Source of the DNA: Salisapilia sapeloensis
Taxonomy: Eukaryota; Oomycota; Peronosporomycetes; Peronosporales; Salisapiliaceae
Direction of reading: 5' to 3'
Assembly: GCA_023334545.1 (NCBI GenBank)
Contig: JAADVB010000179.1
Location: 1-38,899 of the forward strand
DNA length: 38,899 nucleotides
Shown: one piece after another, positions 28,469 through 38,899 of the stretch
How the letters are laid out: every line of letters begins with the position of its first letter
How positions within the stretch are numbered: the first letter of the stretch is position 1
The notes under the pieces: generated by a model
Seen by the model: only the letters and a program-made list of their open reading frames with translations
Told to the model about the DNA's origin: nothing
The model's database searches: none
Translations under genes and position numbers: made by a program

Positions 28469-31400
28469 ATGCAAGCTGGGGACACGTCGGAAATCCTTGT
28501 CAATGCTATCTATCAAAGATACTCGTTTCAACCGCGCAAGAAGGTTGACTTGAGCGTATACACTCCATTGATCGGAGGTAAGCAGGGAGATGTAGATGAG
28601 TTGATTGCAGCACATCTTTCGGAGGAATGCGTTCAACTTATTTTGAAAGGATTGCCAGCACTTGGCTGTGCTAAAGGTATGGCAGAAGAGTGTATGATAG
28701 AGTTGCCGTAGATGGGTGGATACTGACAATGGTGTAGATTACCGACGGTTGCTTAAGCGATGCATTCGACTGCGGGAACTCAACGTATCGGATGCAACGA
28801 ATCTTAGCGTAAGCTGACACTTGTGCATGTATTTGCTGATCTCTCTCACTTCCAGCTGCACATTAGAAAGCTGCTTTCGTCGCCATTGCACAGCAGTGCC
28901 CTCACATTGATACGCTTGTGCTGAGCGACTTGGACTACCTCACAGACAGTCTAGTGAAAAAGATACTGACAAGTTTTCACAATCTCCACTCTATCGATAT
29001 TGGAGGGTGTGATGCTTTGACGGATGCTGCCATAAAAGTCATTACGACAAACGTGGTCTTTCTAAGGTCCATTCGCGTCGACGACTGTTATCGTGTTTCT
29101 GACCGCTCTATGAAGCCAATGATGGAGACTCATGGCCACAACCTTCGACTTGTATCCTTTCGACGCTGTGTAAAAGTCACCAACGCTACATTGAGGCAGC
29201 TTCTCGCGACTAAACCGAAGGAGCTTATCGAATTAAACGCGGCAGGCTGCACGTCCTTAAGTGATGAAGCGACAGAATTTCTTACAACTGTACCGGCGTA
29301 CTTTGGGGAACGAAAGTTGCCAGGCTACGAAAACTTGCGCCGAATCGATATCTCTGGATGCTACAAGTTTACCAGTCTCACGTGCAGTTGGATAGCGGCT
29401 GCTTGTCCTCTCTTGCTTTGTTTAAACATATTTGGTTGTACTGGAATATGTGATAAAGGGGTCAAAGCCATCGCGTGTCTGCAATATTTAGAGGATTTAG
29501 ACATATCTGGTTGTGTCAACTTGACAGTGAGCGGCTTAATGCATCTGTTTAGTGCTGCACCCACCACATCGTACCTGCACGAAAGTCAAACTGTTTCTAG
29601 ACAGCCCTTCGTGAGGTTGGCGATGCAAAACGTCCAGTCTCTTTCGGACCCGCATGTACTTGCCATCATTGGTTCTAGCTCCAAACAGCTATGCTACCTA
29701 GATATATCTTTTACTTCAGCTATATCCCCCGCGACACTAGCCCAGCTCGTGCGTGTCTGTAAGAATGTTGAAGAGCTATATCTAAGACGTCAACCAGGTG
29801 TCAATCGCATGGTCATGGCGATGCTTGCAACAAACAACTTTAAGCTTCAGGTGCTAGACTTACGTGAATGTATTGGCGTCGATGATCTTGCATTATATCC
29901 GTTACTTGTGATGAGATCGCTTCGAAAGTTGTATCTCTCAGGCTGTTCTAAGATCTCTGCAAAAGGTATGAAGACACTCCCACCAACATTGACTGAGTTG
30001 CACTTGCAATATCTTCCTCAAAACGTAGTCACAGATTATGTTTGTGAAACTATCGGTCCTCGTTGCCGAATGTTAGAAGTACTAGATTTATCTTACTGCT
30101 GTGGTATTTCTACGACTGGTGTTCGAAAGATCCTTCAATGCTGTCAATATCTCTACAGTCTAAATATATACGACTGCAAGACCATCACCATCGAGCAACT
30201 TGACCAGATACTCCAGAAAGATGAAAGAGTTCGCTACGGTGTTGAGGTTCTTCACGATGAAGAAATGAAATATTTTGGTTTTCATTCGTCTGACCCACAA
30301 GTTGCGATGAAGGCGCGTGCACGGGAAAAGGAACTGGCAGCTTATCGACGACTTAATGCCGCCGCTACGTGGATACAGAACTTTTACCAAAGCTATCGTC
30401 GTCGTTTGGCAACCACGAAAGACCGCAAACAGCGAGAATGGAATGAGTTCTGCGCTGTAATTGATATCCAACGCACTTGGAGAGGGTACTATGCTCGAAG
30501 AGCGTACACTGTACATAAGCAGAAGTTTGTGAACTTTGTCGTCAAACTCCAGCGTCTTTGGCGTAGAATTATTGAGTCTAGAAAAATTCGTAGAGCAATT
30601 GGTTTCTGGACGAACCGAATTCTCATGATTCGCTTTATTCAATGGAAAGCAGCGTTCCAACGTTTGCAAATGGAGAGAATAAGAGCAAAGAATCATCTAC
30701 ATTCTGTCAAGGCATTACAGTTTTTCACAGAGCGACGTGCAGGTCCTATTTTCTATGCCTGGCGGAAGCACATATTGAGAGAACGAGAAGTGAAGAGTAA
30801 GGTCTTGAACTTCTTACGATACAAGTCGCTGCCAAAAGTGTTGTCCGCTTGGAGAGAATTGTTAGCATACGACAAAGAACGTCAATGGAAACTCTCCGTT
30901 GTTTTCTTAAACGTTGCAGATCTGGAAACATACAACTCAAGTGTTCAACGCCCTCTTGTCGATCGATCATACAATGCAGTAAAGAAATTAGTTTGGAGGC
31001 GATGGAAACAATTTGCTTCAGTACAAAAGAGCTTTGTCATGAAAGCTGCATTTTCTATTATTTCTGGGGTAACGCTACGGTGCATAAATAACCATTGTAC
31101 GCACGTTCTAACGTATTTTAATTGCCTATAGAGCCTGCTGCACTGGGGATTTCGTCAATGGAACCAAAATGCAAAGCGAAAGAAGCATTTACGAGAGAAA
31201 ACGAAGAAGATTGCTCGGAGACTTGTTCATCGCGATATATTGTGCGTTTGGAATGGCTGGCGAGACTATATCGAGCGGAAAAAAGCAATGAAGCGGGCAC
31301 TTGCTCTGCTATCCAACAGTATCGTGAACAAAACATGGTTTGCATGGAAGCGAGAGCATGAGCATACAGTCGCCTTACGCCAGATTTCAGGGAAGCTTAT

Positions 31401-34400
31401 AGGTAGACTTTTGAATGGTAATCTGTCGCGTGCTGTGGCTTCCTGGTACGACTTCACCCAGGAACAACTTGTTTTGAGGCAGCGTCTACGGCAAGTTGTG
31501 GCATTAATGACGAATGGCACACTGGTACGAACGTTTTACGCTTTCGTACAACACAGGCAAGAGATGCAGCTCTTCCGTCGCCGAATGCGTGCTCGGATGG
31601 AGAATGCAGACTTATTCTATCGTTGGACGAGATGGGTCAAGTACACACGAGATTGTCAGCTAGTCTATCGTTCAGCTTCAGTTTTACAAGCTTTTTGGCG
31701 TGGAACACGTGCTCGGAGGGATGTAGAAGATTGGTTTTTAAAAAGACTTTGGGCTGTTGTCAAGGTTCAAAAAGCTTGGCGCGGACGCTTAGGTCGCATG
31801 CTGTTGCTGGCAGCTACAAGAAAGTCTCGCTTGAAAGAGTACATTCGTGCAGAACGGGAACGAGATGCACTGCTACATGAAGAACAGTTGATGCGACAAT
31901 TTAATCGGGATATTGAAATGATCGTCCTACTGCAAAGGCAATGGCGTGGTGTTGCCGCACGGACGTTGTACTTTGAAGTTCGGCGCGCTCGAGTGATTAA
32001 AAAGAAACAAGAAGAGCGAGAGTTACAGGAACTCGTACGAGCAGAAGCCATGAGGAGAAAAATGAATCGTGTGTACCGTCAAAAGTTGATGGAGCTGTCA
32101 GCGATCACTATTCAACGCTTTATGCGTGGCTATTTGGCACGGCTTTGGTATCGAGGTCAACAAGAAGCGATAGTAGAGAGACGGACTGCGATATTTTTAC
32201 AAGCTGTCTACCGGGGAAGAATTTCACGGCGAAAGACTGCAGCCCTGAGGCGTAGTTATGTCACTCGGATGGAGATGTTGGCAAGAAGAGCAGTAGAAGG
32301 GAAGGTGCTACGAACAATGGGAGCCACGACTCGTCCAACACAACGCAGATTAAGGCGCTTTTTAAACTTCTTTGGTTTAGATCCTGCCACCTTTTTAACC
32401 GACATTCAACTCGTATTTCAGGAAGTTCGAGAGGATTTTCAGCGTCTGCGTTTGTTCTTTGATATTGTCAAAGCAAAGGTGAATGCAAATGCTGAAAAGC
32501 AAGCGCAGTTGACTCTAGGGACCAGCGTAGAGCGAGTTCATCCGCTTACAAGCCGATCAAGCTTAAATAGTTTTCGTGGAAAGTCTGACGCGACAAAGAA
32601 GTTTATTAGTGACTTAGATAAGATTGTTGCTACGACACAAAAGGAACAGAAGAAAGAGGAGCGTGCAGTTGCCGTTGGAGACGCTGTTCGAATTGTTTTC
32701 CAGGGTCATTCTCGGTGTGGTGAGACAGGCTGCGTACTGCAGATGAAAGATGGAGTGGGTGAAGTCAAAATGGATGTGGATGGTGCACTTGAATTTATTC
32801 CACTTATGATTCCCGCGACAAAGGTGGAGCCTGAGAAGCCTGTGCTACATCGAGTACCTGACATGACATTCACAGCGGTTTCGCTGAAGCGTATTGATGG
32901 TCACATTAGTTTGCAGTGGAGAGAAGAATTAATAGCGTATGCTGAAACCATTGCAGAAGAGTCAAAGCGGTATTGTGCCGCACGTGTAATCCAATGTGCT
33001 GCTCGAACGTACTTGTCTCGAGTAGCTTATCAGGAAGAGTTGGAAAAACAAGGTGTATATGCCGCCCGGAGACAACGTGCTTTATTAAAAATATTGCAGG
33101 CTTTCGGTGGAGACAACAATCGGATCACAAATATTCTCGAACAACTATACTTTGTACGACCATTGAACATCCCTCGTGGACTCTTGGATGAACCATTGGA
33201 AATACAGAAAATCATTAATCGTTTCCAAAGGTTTCTCGCTCGTCAAAAGGAAATTTACAACGCATTCATGCGACTATCACCTGACATGTATCAAGGAAGT
33301 GGTGAATTCTACGGGCAAATGATGCCAATTCCTTTCCAAAAAGTTATTGATCGTATACTCTTTTATCCTCTCCGGTGGATGGCAAGAGTCACTCGCGTAC
33401 CTGCTGCGACTTTCGCTGAGAAGAGAGGAATGGCGATGCTAGCACATTTTCTTGGAGGCGCTGAATTCGTGAAAACGTTTGAAGAAAAGCATGTTTTAGC
33501 TCACTCACACTTGTTCATTCAATTAAAGCAGTGTCATTTCTGTGCCTCGGAAGGCTGGGCAATGGTTCACGGTGTTTTCGTGAAGCGGAAACTTAAGTTG
33601 AGTGCGGATGGGACGCCATTACCACCTGATATACTTCAAGATGACAATGAAAATGGGAAGAAGAAGTTAAAGAAGATAAAGAAGAGGACCAGAAGAGTTC
33701 CACATGGATGGGGAGTAGCTCATTTCTTGTCGGGTCAGGTAGGCGCTGGCGTTAGCTGGCTGGCAAAAAACTCTATCGAGGCACAGTTTAAAAGTCTACA
33801 ACTAATGAAGAGGTTAAAGCAACAGGAGAAAGAAGAAAGGCTACGGCAACAGATATTACTACGACAAGGTACTTTGAATGAAAAGCGATCAAAGGAAGGA
33901 CCAAGGGGTTTTGCGAAGAGACATGCAGAGCTAAGTTTTTTGGAAGAACAGCTAAAGGACTTATATGCACGACTAATTAAGGAAAGAGACCGATGTGACG
34001 CCGAAGAGCGTAGCATTTATAATCATGAGAAAGAGATGAATGCAAAAATTGAAACGCAGAAAATTGAGCTGATGCGTCAGGGAAAGGAGCTTAGTGAACT
34101 TCAGCAACAACCACCGGATATTGTCGCAGAAGTTTTTATGATTGAATCACCCAAGTCGCCACTTGAGTTTCTTATTCCTGGGTGTCGATTTGAAGTGGAG
34201 ATGGATGATGGAGATTGGTACGAATGTGACTTGCTATCTATCGATCCGTATGTTGATTGCATAGCAGAAATTAAATTTGTTGTCGATGGTCAGATAGAAA
34301 AAATTAAACTCATTGAGGAGAAAGAAAGTGACGATACAGCTAGTGAAGTAGAGAAGCCACGACAGTCTGTGAGGGAAATTAAGGCTGCTGCTGCGGCTAG

Positions 34401-37400
34401 AGCTAGAATGAAATTAATTCCGTTCCGTAAGTGGAGAGCTGGTAGTGCAGTCGATGTTGAATGGGAGGAACCAGTGGATAATGGTGCTTCTATCTTGAGA
34501 TATATCGTTGAATGGAAAGATGAAGAAGATGAAGCTGTTCATGGCTCTAGTGTGATCGGACTGCCTTTCGACAATGTGGTAGATGACACGAAACCTACTA
34601 TACCAAAGAGCACAACATTGTGGCCCATAGCTTCATCCCAAGCTACGTCACTGCGGGTACGTGTGGCAGCTGAAAATATGAAAGGCCGCGGAGGAGCTGG
34701 GCTTTACCTGCCGTTACCAGAACTTATGACCGAAGTCAGCTATAGAACAGCAGTCCGACTACCAACTCCCAAAGTAGACACCTCCGAAGACGAGGCATTG
34801 GAAACTGCTGCAATGGAAAGGGAAGACACTCTATCACAAAATTTCCGTCGTCAACTTACTTGTACTATTTGCAAGCTAAATTTTGGAGATAATGAAAGTG
34901 TGTATGAACATATCGCTTATGCTCACACTGTACCGCTCACTTGCCCATTCAAGTCATGCCAGCAGATTTGTTCCTCAGAACAAGCATTTCGTTATCATTT
35001 GTGGAAATGCACTGTTCCAAAGCCTACGCCAGAGGAACTGCAGAGTGAAATATTCATGGAAATCTTTTCTATTTCCAAGCAATACTGCTTTCGAAAGCCA
35101 CGTCGACATGCTTTACCATCGAACAGTCCACTGCATGAGCGTGGTGGAGAGGACTTGTATTTGGAGGGAAAGTTTAAGGAAGCTCGTATTGCTTGGATAC
35201 AGCTAGCAGAGGAGATTCATGATCGTTGCTTGCTTTATGATCGGGTTCAGCGAGAAAGAGAAAGAGACAATCGATTTGTGCCTCCTGAAGAAATGTTTGG
35301 AATCGATTTCACTGCTCCAGACGTGAATGTTGCACGTCGCAATGACGTAGTCCGTGCCCGCGAGAATTTGGAAGAAGAGCTGGAAGCTTACACGCTAGAG
35401 ACAAACGCAAAGTTAGACCAATTACGACATGAAGAAAAAGAGCTGCAAGAGTACATTGCATTAAAAACAAAAAGGTTGAAAGCAACAGAAGAAGAATGGC
35501 AGAAGCAGTCATTAAAACGTGAGAAGAAGAAAGCGATGAAGAAGTTAGCAGGGATTCAAGAAGATATATCATTACTAGTAAAAGTGTCTACAGAGCGCAT
35601 TTATGAAATGAAAGAAGAGATTGAACGCTTGACTACGATCGAAAAAGCTTTCGTACCTTTTACTCATCAAGTTGTTCGTCTGATGCAACTCAGTGACACA
35701 TTACGCAAGGCCCATGAGCGTACCAATACCATTTTACAAGCGCACCGAGCGCTTTTGGACTATTACCACGAAGATTTGAAGAATATGATGAACAGGTCTG
35801 ATCATGAAGTCCAAGGTCTCGAAGCTTGGGATGCGATGGTACAAGCTCGTCGAGAGCAGCTTCAAGCACTTCAAGAAGAGATGCGTCGCATGCAACTTAT
35901 TCATCGGGCAGAATTAGAAGGATTGTGCCACAAACGAGATGAAGGAGATGAAAAGTTCCAGCTATATCGCTTACGAATGCATCAGGATAAGTTTACTGGG
36001 AGAAAGGAGCGAGCTATGCAGGAGCTTTTAAGCAAGAAAATTGGTCGGAAAATGGCCAAAGGTCATGCAAAGGAAGAGGACTCGGATGTGCCAGAGCCTT
36101 TCCACAATGCGCTCGAGTCAGTTCAAATTGCAAACCATGATTTGGTACTCCATGAGAAGTTTATACAAGGCAAAGATGCAGAAGCAGACTATTTGAAGGA
36201 CGAAGCAAATCTTTCTGCTCGACTATCAGTTACGAATGAGGAGGACAGCTCTAGTGAGCAGGTGAATGACCTGACTATCCAAGAGGAAGCTGATGTAGTC
36301 GCGGAGGCAACGTTAGTTGAAACACAAGACCCACTTACATCTGAAGAAGATGGTGTAATCGTCCGCGGTGTCGATATGAAGAGGCGGAACGTGGACGAAT
36401 TGCCTCACACATACCGAAGACTCGAGTGCAGCTTTGTAGATGGCTTCATATATGGTGACGTTCGAATTGAGTTTAATGATGGATCCGTGTACGAAGGACC
36501 GTGGGTCAACGATGCGTCATACCATCAACAGTACGCTACAGAGCAGCCGATAGTAAGTGATAACCATTGGGGAAAGTTTACGTACCACGGGGATGGTAGT
36601 GTCTGGGAGGGTGAAGACGTGGACAACTTCTTTTCGCCATTTGTAGCAAATGGGCATCATTTCCAAGTAACAACAAGCGAAGGGCACCAATACGAAGGCG
36701 GTGTACGGAATGGACTCTTTCATGGTACTGGCACATTGCACATGAATTTCACATTTTCACAAGGCGAGTACATTGGCGAGTGGGTGAATGGAAAACGTGA
36801 GGGGTATGGAATTGAGCAATACGATGGTGGGGAAGTGTATGAAGGAGACTGGCACAACGACCTTCGCCATGGCACTGGATCGATGATTTATGACGATGGC
36901 TCCAAATACGAAGGACATTTCGAGTATAATTTATGGCACGGTGATGGCATTCGAACACTTGCCAATGGTGATAAGATATCTGGTTGCTTCGCGAATGGGT
37001 ACTTGAATGGCTCAGGTTTCCTCGAGTACGCGGACCGAAAGAGCTCATACCGAGGAGAGTTTAGAAACACGTTACGGCATGGCTTTGGACTGTTAATATT
37101 CGCTAATCGAGATAGGTATGAAGGGCCATTTGTGGATGGCGAAATGCATGGCGAGGGAAAATACACGACTTACATAAAGGAAGAGGAAACGATAGCAGGC
37201 CTTGGCGAGCAAATCGATCGAATGGGGAAATGGGTGAACGGCGAGCGTGTTGCTTGGTTAAGCAATCCAAGCACACGTGCTGCTACAAATACCTTCATCA
37301 ACTACTTTGCTACTCAGCGAACGGTGGAAGGCGAACAGGAAATGGATTTGCAAATACCAAAGTTTAAGACACCGTACGCTGTCATGGTCGCGAGTATGCT

Positions 37401-38899
37401 ACCGAGCTTACCAGAAGGTGTTGATGGCGGAAATGCGTTCGTACAAACTATTGTTCAGATGTTAGCCAAGTCACAGAACGTTGTCATCGGATCCAATTTG
37501 CTTGAAACCTCAATTGAAGAGCACAGTTCTGTGCAGCGGGAATTGAACGATGAAGTGGAAGCATTGGACGCGTATCAGAACACGATGGAGGAATCAGAGC
37601 GGCATTTGCGTGCTGAACGAAGGAGCATGCAAGTAGCGGAAGGTGAGCTTGAGAAAGCAATAGCTAGAGAACAGGAGCTACAGATAAAAGTCGAAACATT
37701 TTGGAAGAAGGATACGAATGGACTTGAGAAAGAGTACAAGCGGGCAGTTGCAATGCTTCAGAAGACAGATGTCATGTACTTCCATCGGCTTCGATCCGCC
37801 CGTCTTGATGCTGCTTGCACATCACTGCTGGATGCGTTTTGCATCCTCTTAAATTTCACTTCAAACTTCTACCTGAATGGTCAATTCTATCAACCAACAA
37901 GAGAGGATGTCGTAAAGATGTTATCGAACAGCGATGAAAATGTGGCTTTAGGTGATAAAGAAGGCCTGATTCATCGTTACAATGTGAAAGCATTGTATGT
38001 ACTTCCGCTGTTCGATATCTACTCCTTTAGCGAAGGCACTCGTAAAGATATGCTATTCAGTTTAACTCCAGTGATTCATCATCCTCGACTTCGTCCAAAC
38101 AACGCGAAAATATATCAAATATCGCCTGCACTCACAGCCATTTGCGTTTGGGTGCGAGCTGCTTACTACTATGCGAAGAAAGCAACTGAGATCTACCCCG
38201 TTGTTCAGCGTTCATTAGACATTATACATGTTCTTGACAGACAACGAGAAGTCGTACAGGAGGCTAAAGCGGCATTTGTGGATGCCAAGTTACATCAGAG
38301 AGCAGTTCGAGATGAAGTAGAGATGCGAGAAGAAATGATCAAAGAGTTGAGAGCAAGGGAGAGGCGATTGGCCAAAGTTGTGCAGGATATTGAGATGCTG
38401 GATGCTATTGAGCAGAAGCGTCTACATAAAAAGCATATCAAGTTACCATCGCCGGTGCGTCCGGTTTCAGCTAGCTTTCGTAGAGATGCTGGAAATGACA
38501 GTGAAGACGGTGGTGCGTTGCAATCGATCAATCATCGTCAAGCCTTTTCAGAGACTCATGATCCAGAGGAAGAGCTGAAGAAGCAGGAACGGAAAGTGAA
38601 GGAGGATATTATGGAATCCATTGTGGCGGATGACGAGGTGGCTCAAGAGTTTGATCAGCTTAAGCGAGAAATTACCAAGGTTTTAGATAGAGGAGGAGGA
38701 AAGGTTCCGATGGACGATGTCCCAGCCTTGTTTGAGGAAGTCATGCTAAAGCCACTGGATCCGAAGTACTATGGAGTGAAGAAGTTGCGGACTTTATTAG
38801 AGCTATTAGAAGATGTTTGTACGATCGTGCCACCTCGGCGAGAGGGTGATACCGAAACGCTCGAATACCCTTTAGCATCCGAAGACGACAATGGAAATG
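28469..38899 (+). CDS. Giant LRR-IQ-FN3-zinc finger-MORN scaffold protein, 3' end outside the window
   Basis: Exons 28469-28676, 28738-28808, 28867-31068 and 31132 to the window edge; three introns of 61, 58 and 63 nt. At least 3416 residues are visible. Domains: AMN1-type leucine-rich repeats (about 70-530, such as LHSIDIGGCDALTD), a string of IQ motifs (about 588-1201, such as IQRTWRGYYARRAY and IQRFMRGYLAR), a KOW-like module (about 1343-1384), coiled coil (1711-1820), a Tudor/Agenet-like module (1844-1894, GCRFEVEMDDGDWYECDL), an FN3 domain (about 1924-2027), two Cys2-His2/Cys fingers (2070-2121), long coiled coils (2230-2470 and after 2957) and about nine MORN repeats (2591-2834, such as YEGDWHNDLRHGTG). 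IQ motifs bind calmodulin; LRR and MORN repeats bind proteins or membranes. A flagellar or cytoskeletal scaffold is an inference. The frame is open to the last base. Confidence 0.9.

Noticed and set aside
1-38899. Bacterial operons, CRISPR arrays, ribosome binding sites, tRNA or rRNA genes
   Set aside because: The genes have spliceosomal introns and eukaryotic domain content. I found no regularly spaced repeats, no tRNA T-loop consensus and no rRNA-like sequence.

Overview
The window is a gene-dense piece of a eukaryotic nuclear genome. I read 18 protein genes in 38.9 kb, nine of them interrupted by introns. The 30 introns I could place are all 50-67 nt long; 28 start with GTA and 24 end in TAG. 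Short introns, small intergenic gaps, a PDZ-ankyrin-FYVE fusion, a bacterial-looking methionyl-tRNA synthetase with an EMAPII-like tail, and genes typical of flagellated cells point to an oomycete (stramenopile). The compactness and moderate AT content would suit a white rust (Albugo), but the genus is an inference.

Left part (1-9245): a secreted GH30 glucosylceramidase, replication factor C subunit 3 (six exons) and a small C-terminally anchored membrane protein all lie on the minus strand. They are bracketed by two direct copies of a ~290 bp repeat (13-304 and 5588-5857) whose ~150 bp core is almost identical. A 744-residue ankyrin protein follows, also on the minus strand.

Middle part (9246-19115): a COG2112-like atypical kinase (three exons), a profilin-like protein and a zinc-finger/G-patch protein run on the plus strand. 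The G-patch gene overlaps tail-to-tail by 8 bp an eight-exon alpha/beta hydrolase of the isoprenylcysteine methylesterase type. Then come a CK1-superfamily kinase with a changed HRD motif, an FMN-dependent 2-hydroxyacid oxidase ending in a possible peroxisomal signal, a ~950 bp gene-free stretch, and a C2H2 protein diverging from mitochondrial ATP synthase subunit delta. A Tctex1-type dynein light chain (three exons) follows.

Right part (19116-38899): a HAD-like protein, the PDZ-ankyrin-FYVE protein and a 902-residue coiled-coil protein are on the minus strand. The coiled-coil gene diverges from the methionyl-tRNA synthetase. The last gene encodes a giant scaffold of at least 3416 residues: AMN1-type leucine-rich repeats, IQ motifs, KOW/Tudor-like modules, an FN3 domain, two zinc fingers, coiled coils and MORN repeats. 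Its last visible exon is open for 7.77 kb and runs off the window. This protein is the most unusual object here.

The genes do not form one pathway. Most are housekeeping (replication clamp loading, translation, ATP synthesis, peroxisomal oxidation). The dynein light chain and the giant scaffold suggest a flagellar or cytoskeletal component, and the glucosylceramidase is the only clearly secreted enzyme. All functions are inferred from motifs read by eye; no database search was run. Exon boundaries were set by GT-AG signals, reading-frame continuity and family conservation.
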